DNA of 64,000 nucleotides from Martinezella lusitana (GTDB lineage: Bacteria; Pseudomonadota; Alphaproteobacteria; Rhizobiales; Rhizobiaceae), in the NCBI RefSeq assembly GCF_016901135.1, contig NZ_JAFEVL010000075.1, forward strand, positions 248,001 through 312,000, in the 5' to 3' direction. Below the pieces are notes generated by a model. It made no database searches, was not told where the DNA came from, and saw only the letters and a program-made list of their open reading frames with translations. Numbering within the stretch: position 1 is the stretch's first letter; the number at the start of each line of letters is the position of its first letter. Made by a program: the position numbers and the translations under genes. This document shows, in pieces, positions 52,464 through 61,393 of this stretch.

Positions 52464-52500
52464 AAAACAGCCAGTGCGAGGGCGACGCACTGGCTGCTTT
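52464..52500. terminator. bidirectional terminator shared by kinase and candidate sRNA
   Basis: Perfect 11-bp stem CAGCCAGTGCG / CGCACTGGCTG with a 7-nt loop. On the minus strand it runs into TTTTC (a good intrinsic terminator); on the plus strand into CTTTA. Confidence 0.8.
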
Positions 52501-52583
52501 ACACTCATCGGGAGGGGACCGTGAGTAGAAGTCCGATGATGGCTTTGGGCGCGCATCAGGAGATGCGATCATCATCCGGACCC
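52464..52583 (-). ncRNA. candidate EcfG-dependent small RNA (about 120 nt)
   Basis: A perfect EcfG promoter (52614-52590) would start a transcript near 52583 that ends at the intrinsic terminator 52500-52464. The RNA folds well: an outer stem GUCCGGAUGAUG / CAUCAUCGGAC (one bulge) encloses CGCAUC-UCCU-GAUGCG, then an unpaired stretch with CCCCUCCC, then the terminator. Exposed UCCU and CCCCUCCC are anti-Shine-Dalgarno motifs, as in alphaproteobacterial C-rich sRNAs such as Caulobacter GsrN, which is also stress-sigma dependent. No open reading frame is present. Confidence 0.65.
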
Positions 52584-52589
52584 TTAATT

Positions 52590-52614
52590 AACGGGGCAGC
52601 AGAGCCTTGGTTCC
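52590..52614 (-). promoter_or_regulatory. EcfG-type promoter of candidate sRNA
   Basis: Minus strand GGAAC (52614-52610), exactly 16 nt, CGTT (52593-52590). No protein gene lies downstream on that strand before the terminator. Confidence 0.7.
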
Positions 52615-52855
52615 ACGCGATCACAAAAAAATTCATTTTTTCTTCACATCCATCGCAACGGCGAAAATGATGCCGACCGCGTTCCGGCAGCTGTCCCGCC
52701 CCATGGCGAAACCGAGCAGCCTTCGAACGCCCCTCATCTGAAGATCACAAGAAAACATATCAAAAACATATAGTTGAACGACCTCACGCAGCCATCCCGG
52801 ACGCTTGCCCGCCATGGCCGAAATGTGTGCTCCCGCAATTTCAAGGGTCAAAAAT

Positions 52856-52871
52856 TTTACCGTTTGATAAA
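52856..52871. promoter_or_regulatory. possible RutR-like site before preT
   Basis: TTTACCGTTTGATAAA matches the RutR consensus TTGACCA-N2-TGGTCAA at 10 of 14 positions, 58 bp before preT. It is weaker than the site at 56897. Confidence 0.35.
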
Positions 52872-52929
52872 TTTTTTATCCTGAGTTACCGTTCTTGCCA
52901 CTAGCCGTTTACTATAAGAGGGAACTTCA

Positions 52930-54288
52930 ATGGGACGACTGGAAACTGGGATTCATAAAGGCAGGCTGACGCCAGCCGAATATGATGCAAACTTTTCCGA
53001 TCTTCACCCGCGCCTGAACAATCACGAGGCGCTGGTCGCAGCCGACCGCTGTTATTTCTGCTACGACGCGCCGTGCATGACGGCCTGTCCCACCTCCATC
53101 GACATTCCGATGTTCATCCGCCAGATCTCGACGGGCAATCCGATCGGCTCGGCCAAGACGATCTTCGATCAGAACATCCTCGGCGGCATGTGCGCCCGCG
53201 TCTGTCCCACCGAACAGCTCTGCGAGCAGGCTTGCGTGCGCAACACTGCCGAAGAGCGTCCTGTGGAAATCGGCCGGCTGCAGCGCTATGCGACCGATGC
53301 GGCAATGGCCGAGAACAAGCAGTTCTATGCCCGGGCCGACGCGACCGGTAAGAAGATCGCCGTCATTGGCGCCGGTCCTGCCGGCCTTGCCTGCGCTCAC
53401 CGCCTCGCCGTCAAAGGCCATGACGTCACCATATTCGACGCCCGCGAAAAGGCCGGCGGCCTGAACGAATACGGCATCGCCACCTACAAGGCGGTCGATG
53501 ACTTCGCCCAGAAGGAAGTCGATTACGTGCTCGCCGTCGGCGGCATCGAGGTGAAGAACGGCCAGGCGCTCGGCCGCGACTTCAGCCTCTCCGACCTCTC
53601 CCAGCAATATGACGCCGTGTTCCTCGGCCTTGGTCTTGCCGGCGTCAACGCGCTGCGCGCCGAAGGTGAGGATCTCGACGGCGTTGCCGATGCCGTTGCC
53701 TATATCGCCGATCTGCGCCAGGCGAACGACAAGGCCGATATCGCTATCGGCCGCCGCGTCGTCGTTCTCGGCGGCGGCATGACCGCGATCGATGCGGCCG
53801 TGCAGGCAAAGCTGCTCGGCGCCGAAGAGGTGACCATCTGCTATCGCCGCGGCAAGGAACATATGAACGCCTCGGAATACGAGCAGGATCTTGCTGCTTC
53901 CAAGGGCGTCATCATCCGCCACTGGCTCGCCCCGAAGCGCATCCTCGACAAGGACGGCAAGGTCGCCGGCATCGAGGTTGAGTACACCGAGCTGCGTGAC
54001 GGCAAGCTGACAGGCACCGGCGATGTCGGCGTCATCGCCGCGGACCAGATCTTCAAGGCGATCGGCCAGACCTTCGAGGCATCCGGCCTCGGCGCCCTGC
54101 GCACGGAAGCGGGCCGCATCGCCATCGACGGCGAAGGCCGCACCTCGGTCGAAGGTGTCTGGGCCGGCGGCGACTGCGTGCTCGGCGGTGACGACCTGAC
54201 GGTCTCAGCCGTAGCACAGGGTCGCGACGCGGCCGAATCCATCAACCATGCGCTCGCTGCCGCCCAGTCGGCCGCTGCAGTCGCCTGA
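52930..54288 (+). CDS. preT: dihydropyrimidine dehydrogenase subunit PreT
   Basis: 452-residue flavoprotein. The N-terminal Fe-S region has CYFCYDAPCMTACPTSIDIP and CARVCPTEQLCEQACVR. An FAD site (AVIGAGPAGLACAHRL) and an NADH site (VVVLGGGMTAIDAAVQAKLLGA) follow. With PreA it reduces uracil and thymine to dihydropyrimidines using NADH. It is 13 bp upstream of preA. Confidence 0.92.
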   Translation: MGRLETGIHKGRLTPAEYDANFSDLHPRLNNHEALVAADRCYFCYDAPCMTACPTSIDIPMFIRQISTGNPIGSAKTIFDQNILGGMCARVCPTEQLCEQACVRNTAEERPVEIGRLQRYATDAAMAENKQFYARADATGKKIAVIGAGPAGLACAHRLAVKGHDVTIFDAREKAGGLNEYGIATYKAVDDFAQKEVDYVLAVGGIEVKNGQALGRDFSLSDLSQQYDAVFLGLGLAGVNALRAEGEDLDGVADAVAYIADLRQANDKADIAIGRRVVVLGGGMTAIDAAVQAKLLGAEEVTICYRRGKEHMNASEYEQDLAASKGVIIRHWLAPKRILDKDGKVAGIEVEYTELRDGKLTGTGDVGVIAADQIFKAIGQTFEASGLGALRTEAGRIAIDGEGRTSVEGVWAGGDCVLGGDDLTVSAVAQGRDAAESINHALAAAQSAAAVA

Positions 54289-54301
54289 AAGGAGAATCGA
54301 A

Positions 54302-55615
54302 ATGGCTGATCTCCGCAATAATTTCGTCGGCATCAAGTCTCCGAACCCGTTCTGGCTGGCCTCCGCGCCGCCGACCGACAAGGCCTACAACGTCGAACGC
54401 GCCTTCAAGGCCGGCTGGGGCGGTGTCGTCTGGAAGACGCTCGGCGAGGAAGGCCCGCCGGTCGTCAATGTCAACGGCCCTCGCTACGGCGCCATCTGGG
54501 GCGCCGACCGCCGCCTGCTCGGCTTGAACAATATCGAGCTGATCACCGACCGCGACCTCTATACCAACCTGCGCGAGATGAAGCAGGTGAAGAAGAATTG
54601 GCCTGATCGTGCCTTGATTGCCTCGATCATGGTTCCCTGCGTCGAGGACGCCTGGAAGGCGATCCTGCCGCTGGTGGAGGAAACCGAAGCAGACGGCATC
54701 GAATTGAACTTCGGCTGTCCGCACGGCATGTCAGAGCGCGGCATGGGTGCTGCGGTCGGACAGGTGCCGGAATATATCGAGATGGTCGTGCGCTGGTGCA
54801 AGCAATACACCCGCATGCCCGTCATCACCAAGCTGACGCCTAATATCACCGACGTCCGCAAGCCCGCCCGCGCCGCCAAGGCCGGCGGCACTGACGCCGT
54901 ATCGCTGATCAACACGATCAACTCGATCGTGTCTGTTGATCTCGACAATTTCGCACCGAACCCGACCGTCGGCGGCAAGGGCAGCCATGGCGGCTATTGC
55001 GGCCCGGCGGTCAAGCCGATCGCGCTCAACATGGTGGCCGAGATCGCCCGCGATCCCGAAACCTATGGCCTGCCGATCTCCGGCATCGGCGGCATCACCA
55101 CATGGCGCGATGCGGCCGAATTCCTGGCGCTCGGCGCCGGCAACGTGCAGGTCTGCACGGCGGCGATGACCTACGGCTTCAAGATCGTCGAAGAGATGAT
55201 CACGGGCCTTTCCGACTGGATGGACGAAAAGGGTCACCGCAGCCTGGACGACATCATCGCCCGCGCCGTGCCTAATGTCTCCGACTGGCAGTACCTCAAC
55301 CTCAACTACATCGCCAAGGCCAAGATCGATCAGGACGCCTGCATCAAGTGCGGCCGTTGCTACATTGCCTGCGAGGATACCTCGCACCAGGCAATCACCA
55401 ACATGGTTGACGGCGTCCGGCATTTCGAGGTGATGGACGAGGAATGCGTCGGCTGCAACCTCTGCGTCAGCGTCTGTCCGGTCGAGAACTGCATCACCAT
55501 GGAGGAACTGCCGGCGGGTAGCCTCGACAAGCGCACCGGCAAGATCGTCGACCCGAACTACGCCAACTGGACGACCCATCCGAATAATCCGATGGCGCAG
55601 CAGGCAGCCGAGTAA
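54302..55615 (+). CDS. preA: dihydropyrimidine dehydrogenase subunit PreA
   Basis: 437-residue FMN enzyme. The TIM barrel contains GIELNFGCPHGMSERGMGAAVGQ and NTINSIVSVDLDNFAPNPTVGGKGSHGGYCG-type substrate loop segments. A C-terminal ferredoxin-like domain has two 4Fe-4S motifs, CIKCGRCYIAC and CVGCNLCVSVCPVENC. AGGAGA precedes ATG 54302. It catalyses the first step of reductive pyrimidine breakdown with PreT. Confidence 0.92.
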   Translation: MADLRNNFVGIKSPNPFWLASAPPTDKAYNVERAFKAGWGGVVWKTLGEEGPPVVNVNGPRYGAIWGADRRLLGLNNIELITDRDLYTNLREMKQVKKNWPDRALIASIMVPCVEDAWKAILPLVEETEADGIELNFGCPHGMSERGMGAAVGQVPEYIEMVVRWCKQYTRMPVITKLTPNITDVRKPARAAKAGGTDAVSLINTINSIVSVDLDNFAPNPTVGGKGSHGGYCGPAVKPIALNMVAEIARDPETYGLPISGIGGITTWRDAAEFLALGAGNVQVCTAAMTYGFKIVEEMITGLSDWMDEKGHRSLDDIIARAVPNVSDWQYLNLNYIAKAKIDQDACIKCGRCYIACEDTSHQAITNMVDGVRHFEVMDEECVGCNLCVSVCPVENCITMEELPAGSLDKRTGKIVDPNYANWTTHPNNPMAQQAAE

Positions 55616-55627
55616 CCGAGAAACTGC

Positions 55628-55656
55628 ATGGCGGTCGTAGTTGTTGCGACCGCCAT
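55628..55656 (+). terminator. hairpin after preA
   Basis: Perfect 10-bp stem ATGGCGGTCG / CGACCGCCAT with a 9-nt loop, 12 bp after the preA stop, followed by TGCTGCTTTG. Confidence 0.6.
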
Positions 55657-55800
55657 TGCTGCTTTGATTGCCGGAAATCCAAGAGAGCGGAAGCCAGCCC
55701 CACCACCTGCGCGCGCAATTATCCGCTGGCGAAGGCAAAAGCGATCGGCTACAGGATGCGTGCTGCCCTGAATGGCAGCGCCGAACGACAGGAGGCTACC

Positions 55801-56042
55801 ATGTCACGCAAGTCCAAAACCCTCCACGACGTGAGCTTTTGAGGTCACGTCCAAGCGACGCAAGTCTTTCCCCTCCGAAACCAAGGTTAAAACCGGCTCG
55901 CAATTCGTCCATGGCGATGTCGAGCTGATCGAAAAGCTCGGTCGCAACGATCCCTGCCCCTGCGGCTCGCGGAGGCGGTTTCAAGAACTGTTGCCTGAAA
56001 TCGGGGCAGTACGACGGTATTGACCGGGACTACTACTTTTAG
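55801..56042 (+). pseudogene. SEC-C motif small protein with two frameshifts
   Basis: A perfect AGGAGG precedes ATG 55801 (MSRKSKTLHDVSF), but the frame stops after 13 codons. Removing one T from the TTTT at 55837-55840 and one from the TTT at 55979-55981 gives one 79-residue protein with the zinc motif GRNDPCPCGS...FKNCCLKSG and end DGIDRDYYF. The SEC-C motif binds zinc and ribosomes or SecB in SecA and other proteins. Two extra T's in 242 bp indicate decay or base-calling error. Confidence 0.7.
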
Positions 56043-56106
56043 GGAGCGGAGCTGACTTCAACCAGCATCTATGTGCGGCGCGGTCCTTCGGAGATTGCGC
56101 CGCCGT

Positions 56107-56751
56107 TCAAGTGTGGCGAATGCCGAGCCCATCGACGAAGAGCTTTTCCAGATAGCGGGCGGCATCCTCGAAACGCCCTTCGCCCGAATGCTCCTGCCCC
56201 AGCACCGCACGCACCTGCACGTCGAAATCCGCATAATGCTGCGTCGTCGACCAGATGGAGAAGATCAGGTGATAGGGGTCGCATTTGGCGATCTTGCCGG
56301 CCTTGGCCCAGGCGCGGATGACCTCCGCTTTCTCGTCGACAAGGCTCTTCAGCGGCCCGCGCAGCTCATCCTCGACATGCGGTGCCCCCTGCAGCATCTC
56401 ATTGGCGAAGAGCCTGCTTTCGCGCGGGAAATCGCGGGCCATTTCGAGCTTGCGGCGGATGTAGGAGCGGATCTCGCTTTCGGGATCGCCGTTGGCATCG
56501 AAGGCACGCAGCGGTTCCAGCCAGGTAAACAGCACCCGGTCGATCAGCGCCCGATGCATGGCCTCTTTCGTTCGGAAATAGTAGAGCAGATTGGGCTTCG
56601 ACATACCGGCCACTTCGGCGATCTGATCGATGGTCGAGCCGCGAAAGCCGTTCACGGAAAATACGTCCAGCGCGGCCTCGAGTATGATTTCCTCTTTTTC
56701 TTCCTGAATGCGGGTACGGCGTTGGGTCCGGGCGGCTCTGGGGATGGCCAT
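56107..56751 (-). CDS. rutR: RutR-like TetR-family pyrimidine regulator
   Basis: 214-residue TetR-family regulator. The HTH has EKEEIILEAALDVFSVNGFRGSTIDQIAEVAGMSKPNLLYYFRTKE, and the C-terminal part (SRLFANEMLQGAPHVEDEL, IWSTTQHYADFDVQV) matches RutR. RutR binds uracil and thymine. It is divergent from the carbamoyl hydrolase gene with a near-consensus RutR site between, so it likely controls the pyrimidine genes here. Confidence 0.87.
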   Translation of the reverse strand: MAIPRAARTQRRTRIQEEKEEIILEAALDVFSVNGFRGSTIDQIAEVAGMSKPNLLYYFRTKEAMHRALIDRVLFTWLEPLRAFDANGDPESEIRSYIRRKLEMARDFPRESRLFANEMLQGAPHVEDELRGPLKSLVDEKAEVIRAWAKAGKIAKCDPYHLIFSIWSTTQHYADFDVQVRAVLGQEHSGEGRFEDAARYLEKLFVDGLGIRHT

Positions 56752-56896
56752 ATCTGCTCTGTTTCTCCTTGAAATCCAAGCCTTTCGGCCGAGCTCTCGT
56801 TCACCCTGTCAATGCTACGGATTTAGGCAATCGCCTGAAATTTTATCGGAATTTTTCGTGCTTTTCGTCTTGAGCCGCGCCACGGAAGTTGTAATG

Positions 56897-56912
56897 TTTA
56901 CCAATCGGTCAA
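56897..56912. promoter_or_regulatory. RutR operator
   Basis: TTTACCAATCGGTCAA matches TTGACCA-N2-TGGTCAA at 12 of 14 fixed positions. It lies in the 300-bp divergent region, 146 bp before rutR and 140 bp before the hydrolase gene. Nothing else was recognised in that region. Confidence 0.65.
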
Positions 56913-57051
56913 ATTATCTGTCAGATGTCTCTTAAAGGCAACCGGCGATTTTCCGGGGCGATAAAAACAAGACGACGCGCCGGATAAGACCAACGGGAAC
57001 AATTGGGCATGCGCCTTGCATGCCCCAGGACAAACAGGTGAGGATTGCATC

Positions 57052-58305
57052 ATGGTGGCAGCGCCAGGAGAGAACATGCGCATCAATGGCGATCGCCTTT
57101 GGGACGCATTGATGGACATGGCGAAGATCGGCCCCGGCATTGCCGGCGGCAATAATCGTCAAACGCTGACCGATGCCGACGCCGAGGGACGCAGCCTTTT
57201 CAGGACATGGTGCGAAGACGCTGGCATGAAAGTCGGCGTCGACAAGATGGGTACTATGTTCGCGACCCGCGCCGGCACCGATCCGGACGCGCTGCCCGTC
57301 TATGTCGGCTCCCATCTCGATACCCAGCCGACCGGCGGCAAATATGATGGCGTGCTCGGCGTGCTCGGCGCCCTCGAAGTCGTTCGCACCATGAACGATC
57401 TCGGCATCCGCACCAAGCATCCGATCGTGGTCACCAATTGGGCCAATGAAGAGGGTGCGCGCTTTGCTCCAGCCATGCTGGCCTCGGGTGTCTTTGCCGG
57501 CGTGCACTCGCTTGATTATGCCTATGGCCGCAAGGATCCGGAGGGCAAGACCTACGGCGAGGAGCTGAAGCGCATCGGCTGGCTCGGCGACGAAGAGGTC
57601 GGTGCCCGCAAGATGCACGCCTATTTCGAATATCATATCGAACAAGGCCCGATCCTCGAGGCCGAAGAGAAGACCATCGGCGTGGTCACACACTGTCAGG
57701 GCCTGTGGTGGCTGGAGTTCACGCTGACCGGCAAGGAAGCCCACACCGGCTCGACGCCGATGAACCTGCGCGTCAATGCCGGCCTCGCCATGTCGCGGAT
57801 CGTCGAGATGGTGCAGAGCGTGGCGATGGAAAACCAGCCGGGCGCTGTCGGCGGCGTCGGCCAGGTGTTCTTCTCGCCGAACTCGCGCAACGTGCTGCCC
57901 GGCAAGGTCGTCTTCACCGTCGACATCCGCACGCCCGACAAGGCAAAGCTCGATCGCATGCGCGCCAGGATCGAGGCCGAAGCGCCTGTCATCTGCGACG
58001 CCCTCGGCGTCGGCTGCTCCGTCGAGGCGATCGGCCATTTCGAGCCCGTGACCTTCGATCCGAAGCTCGTAACCGCAGTGCGTACTGCCGCCGAGAGGCT
58101 CGGCTACAGCCACATGAACATCATCTCCGGCGCCGGCCACGATGCCTGCTGGGCCGCCAAGGTGGCGCCTGCCACCATGGTCATGTGCCCCTGCGTCGGC
58201 GGCCTGTCGCACAACGAGGCTGAAGAGATTTCCAAGGAATGGGCGACCGCCGGCGCGGATGTCCTGTTCCACGCGGTGATCGAGACGGCGGAGATCGTGG
58301 CTTGA
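57052..58305 (+). CDS. N-carbamoyl-beta-alanine amidohydrolase / Zn-dependent hydantoinase-carbamoylase
   Basis: 417-residue M20-type Zn amidase. Metal and catalytic motifs: VGSHLDTQPTGGKYDGVLGVLGALEV, NWANEEGARFAPAMLASG and FEYHIEQGPILEAE. The start at 57052 (MVAAPGENMRING) has GAGG upstream. It splits N-carbamoyl-beta-alanine (or aminoisobutyrate) into beta-amino acid, CO2 and ammonia, the last step of reductive pyrimidine catabolism. The dihydropyrimidinase gene follows 48 bp later. Confidence 0.9.
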   Translation: MVAAPGENMRINGDRLWDALMDMAKIGPGIAGGNNRQTLTDADAEGRSLFRTWCEDAGMKVGVDKMGTMFATRAGTDPDALPVYVGSHLDTQPTGGKYDGVLGVLGALEVVRTMNDLGIRTKHPIVVTNWANEEGARFAPAMLASGVFAGVHSLDYAYGRKDPEGKTYGEELKRIGWLGDEEVGARKMHAYFEYHIEQGPILEAEEKTIGVVTHCQGLWWLEFTLTGKEAHTGSTPMNLRVNAGLAMSRIVEMVQSVAMENQPGAVGGVGQVFFSPNSRNVLPGKVVFTVDIRTPDKAKLDRMRARIEAEAPVICDALGVGCSVEAIGHFEPVTFDPKLVTAVRTAAERLGYSHMNIISGAGHDACWAAKVAPATMVMCPCVGGLSHNEAEEISKEWATAGADVLFHAVIETAEIVA

Positions 58306-58353
58306 CCGCCACGATTCCCATTTCGAAAATTTCACACATCTGGAGCATGCGCC

Positions 58354-59808
58354 ATGAGCACAGTCATCAAGGGTGGAACCATCGTCACGGCCGACCTGAC
58401 CTATAAGGCGGATATCAAGGTCGAAGGCGGTAAGATCGTCGAGATCGGGCAGAACCTATCGGGCAACGAGGTGCTGGATGCCTCCGGCTGTTATGTCATG
58501 CCCGGCGGCATCGATCCGCATACGCATCTCGAAATGCCGTTCATGGGCACCTATTCCTCAGACGATTTCGAAAGCGGCACCCGCGCCGCCCTTGCCGGCG
58601 GCACGACGATGGTGGTCGATTTCGCGCTGCCCTCGCCCGGCCAATCGCTGCTCGAGGCGCTGACCATGTGGGACAACAAGTCGACGCGGGCGAATTGCGA
58701 CTATTCCTTCCACATGGCGATCACCTGGTGGGGAGAACAGGTCTTCAACGAGATGGAGGCCATCGTCCGCGACAAGGGCATCAACACCTTCAAGCATTTC
58801 ATGGCCTATAAGGGCGCGCTGATGGTGGATGACGACGAAATGTTCTCGTCCTTCCAGCGTTGCGCCGAGCTCGGCGCATTGCCGCTCGTCCATGCCGAAA
58901 ACGGCGACGTGGTTGCGCAGATGCAGGCAAAGCTGCTGGCCGAGGGCAACAACGGTCCGGAGGCACATGCCTACTCCCGCCCGGCCGAGGTCGAGGGCGA
59001 GGCGACGAACCGCGCCATCATGATCGCCGATATGGCAGGCTCGCCCGTCTACATCGTCCATACTTCCTGCGAGCAAGCGCACGAGGCCATCCGCCGCGCC
59101 CGCCAGAAGGGTATGCGCGTTTATGGCGAGCCGCTGGTCCAGCACCTGACGCTCGACGAAAGCGAATATGCCAACCCCGATTGGGATCACGCTGCCCGCC
59201 GCGTCATGTCGCCGCCCTTCCGCAACAAGCAGCATCAGGACAGCCTCTGGGCGGGTCTTGCCTCCGGCTCGCTGCAGGTGGTCGCAACCGACCACTGCGC
59301 CTTCACGACCGAGCAGAAGCGCTTCGGCCTCAACGACTTCACCAAGATCCCGAACGGCACCGGCGGCCTAGAGGATCGCCTACCGATGCTGTGGACCCAT
59401 GGCGTCAAGACCGGTCGCCTGACCATGAACGAGTTCGTCGCTGTCACCTCCACCAACATCGCCAAGATCCTCAACTGTTATCCGAAGAAGGGCGCGATCC
59501 TCGTCGGCGCCGATGCCGATATCGTCGTCTGGGATCCGAATCGCTCGAAGACCATCACCGCCAAGACGCAGCAGTCGGCGATCGACTACAACGTCTTCGA
59601 AGGCAAGGAAGTGACCGGCCTGCCGCGTTACACGCTGACCCGTGGCGTCGTCGCCATCGAGGAAGGCACGGTGAAGACGCAACAAGGCCACGGCGAGTTC
59701 GTCAAGCGCGAGCCGTTCACCGCCGCCAACCGGGCGCTTTCGACCTGGAAGGAAGTCACCGCGCCGCGCAAGGTTCAGCGCAGCGGCATCCCCGCAAGCG
59801 GGGTATGA
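58354..59808 (+). CDS. hydA: dihydropyrimidinase
   Basis: 484-residue cyclic amidohydrolase. GGIDPHTHLEMPFMGT gives the HxH zinc ligands; FKHFMAYKGALM holds the carboxylated lysine; LPLVHAEN, VYIVHTSC and VATDHCAF supply the remaining ligands. It hydrolyses dihydrouracil and dihydrothymine to N-carbamoyl-beta-amino acids. It sits in operon order with the carbamoyl hydrolase. Confidence 0.93.
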   Translation: MSTVIKGGTIVTADLTYKADIKVEGGKIVEIGQNLSGNEVLDASGCYVMPGGIDPHTHLEMPFMGTYSSDDFESGTRAALAGGTTMVVDFALPSPGQSLLEALTMWDNKSTRANCDYSFHMAITWWGEQVFNEMEAIVRDKGINTFKHFMAYKGALMVDDDEMFSSFQRCAELGALPLVHAENGDVVAQMQAKLLAEGNNGPEAHAYSRPAEVEGEATNRAIMIADMAGSPVYIVHTSCEQAHEAIRRARQKGMRVYGEPLVQHLTLDESEYANPDWDHAARRVMSPPFRNKQHQDSLWAGLASGSLQVVATDHCAFTTEQKRFGLNDFTKIPNGTGGLEDRLPMLWTHGVKTGRLTMNEFVAVTSTNIAKILNCYPKKGAILVGADADIVVWDPNRSKTITAKTQQSAIDYNVFEGKEVTGLPRYTLTRGVVAIEEGTVKTQQGHGEFVKREPFTAANRALSTWKEVTAPRKVQRSGIPASGV

Positions 59809-59841
59809 CGCTTGGCGCAGGCGCTTCGGCCCATCGGCTGC

Positions 59842-60255
59842 TCAACGCGGCACGTACCGCTCCAGATCCGGCAGCAGGACGACGCTTTCCTGCTCGTTCG
59901 GATCGGTGCGGGCGACGACGGCTGTCGCCGGCCGGTCGCTGAGATTGGCGGGAAGATGCGGGACGCCGGCCGGAATGTAGAACATCTCGCCCTCGCGAAC
60001 GACAACATGCTCTTCCAGCTGCTCGCCGAACCAGCAATGCGTCTCGCCGGAAAGCGCATAGATCGCCGTCTCGTGCGACGCATGCAGATGCGCCTTGGCG
60101 CGGCCGCCCGGCGGGATGGTCAGAAGATGCATGCAGATGCCCGTCGAACCCACTGTCTCGGCGGCGATTCCCTCAAAATAGCTGAAGCCCTGTTTTCCGG
60201 CATAGGTGCTGCCGGGCCGCACGACACGACAGGTGGGCTTCGATGACAAACTCAT
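59842..60255 (-). CDS. cupin-domain protein
   Basis: 137-residue single cupin with metal motif GGRAKAHLHASHETAIYALSGETHCWFG and second motif EGEMFYIPAGVPHLP. The function is not identifiable; cupins at pyrimidine loci may act on ureido or amino acids. It converges on hydA (33-bp gap) and is divergent from the ABC transporter genes. Confidence 0.82.
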   Translation of the reverse strand: MSLSSKPTCRVVRPGSTYAGKQGFSYFEGIAAETVGSTGICMHLLTIPPGGRAKAHLHASHETAIYALSGETHCWFGEQLEEHVVVREGEMFYIPAGVPHLPANLSDRPATAVVARTDPNEQESVVLLPDLERYVPR

Positions 60256-60379
60256 GGCATTGCTCCTCTGGATCCGGCAGCCGCGCGGCGCCCTTCTCTT
60301 CCAAAGCTACCGCAATGCCAAACAGCATAACAAGCAATCCGCCCCAACTGTGCGGCGAAAATAGGACTGGTAGGTGTTA

Positions 60380-61171
60380 ATGACGTCGTCCGCTTCCTCC
60401 GTCGTCTCCGCGCGGAACCTCTGTCTCACCTACGATACGAACGACGGGCCTGTGCATGCGCTGAGCAATGTCGATCTCGATGTTCGCAAAGGCGATTTCA
60501 TTTCCTTCATCGGCCCTTCCGGCTGCGGCAAGACCACCTTCCTGCGCGTCATCGCCGATCTGGAGCGGAAAACCTCAGGCGATATCACCGTCAACGGCAT
60601 GACGCCGGAGGAGGCGCGCAAGGCCCGCGCCTACGGTTATGTCTTTCAGGCACCCGCCCTCTATCCCTGGCGCACCATCGAAAAGAACATCGCCCTGCCG
60701 CTGGAAATCATGGGCTATGCCAGGAGCGAACAGGCCAAGCGCATCGCCCAGACGCTCGACCTCGTCAATCTCGCCGGCTTCGAGAAGAAATTCCCCTGGC
60801 AGCTTTCGGGCGGCATGCAGCAGCGCGCCTCCATTGCCCGCGCGCTTGCCTTCGATGCCGATCTCCTGCTGATGGACGAGCCCTTCGGCGCGCTCGACGA
60901 GATCGTTCGCGACCACCTCAACGAACAGTTGCTGAAGCTCTGGAAGCGGACGAACAAGACCATCTGCTTCGTCACGCATTCCATCCCCGAGGCGGTCTAT
61001 CTCTCCACCAAGATCGTGGTCATGTCCCCTCGCCCGGGCCGCGTCACGGATGTCATCGAATCCACGCTTCCGCTCGAACGCCCGCTCGGCATTCGCGAAA
61101 CGCCGGAATTCCTGGAGATCGCCCATCGCGTCCGCGAAGGCCTGAGAGCGGGGCATAGCTATGAGGAATAG
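60380..61171 (+). CDS. ABC transporter ATPase (SsuB/TauB/ThiZ-like)
   Basis: 263-residue nitrate/sulfonate/thiamine-precursor class ATPase. Walker A GPSGCGKTT, Q-loop YVFQAPALYPWRTI, signature LSGGMQQRASIARAL, Walker B LLLMDEPFGALD and H-loop VTHSIPEAVYLS are intact. ATG 60380 is chosen over an in-frame GTG at 60374. It energises the permeases at 61726 and 62616, probably for pyrimidine-type uptake, given the hydA linkage and the NMT1-like binding protein. Confidence 0.88.
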   Translation: MTSSASSVVSARNLCLTYDTNDGPVHALSNVDLDVRKGDFISFIGPSGCGKTTFLRVIADLERKTSGDITVNGMTPEEARKARAYGYVFQAPALYPWRTIEKNIALPLEIMGYARSEQAKRIAQTLDLVNLAGFEKKFPWQLSGGMQQRASIARALAFDADLLLMDEPFGALDEIVRDHLNEQLLKLWKRTNKTICFVTHSIPEAVYLSTKIVVMSPRPGRVTDVIESTLPLERPLGIRETPEFLEIAHRVREGLRAGHSYEE

Positions 61172-61195
61172 GATGTTGGACAGCTCCGTCGCGCG

Positions 61196-61373
61196 GCGGC
61201 CCCTCACCCTAGCCCTCTCCCCGTGCACGGGGAGAGGGAACGACCTGGGCATGCTCGCCAACGTCATTCGCTGGTGGGAAGGCTGCGGGCGCCTCTATCC
61301 CCTTCTCCCCGTCAGAACGGGGAGAAGGTGGCCGCCCCTCGATAAAAACTCAGGAGGCCGGATGAGGGGCCGC
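61196..61373. repeat. RIME-like mosaic palindromic repeat
   Basis: 178-bp element bounded by inverted GCGGCCCCTCA (61196-61206) and TGAGGGGCCGC (61363-61373). It holds two strong hairpins: CCCTCTCCCC-GTGCAC-GGGGAGAGGG (61213-61238) and CCTTCTCCCCGT / ACGGGGAGAAGG (61301-61328). The layout matches Rhizobium intergenic mosaic elements (RIME). It sits inside the ABC operon between the ATPase and the next gene. Confidence 0.8.
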
Positions 61374-61393
61374 CTTGCGACAGGAGGTGCCTC

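Noticed and set aside
52633..52851. 72-codon minus-strand open frame in the gap before preT
   Set aside because: No ribosome site and no recognisable product; composition looks non-coding.
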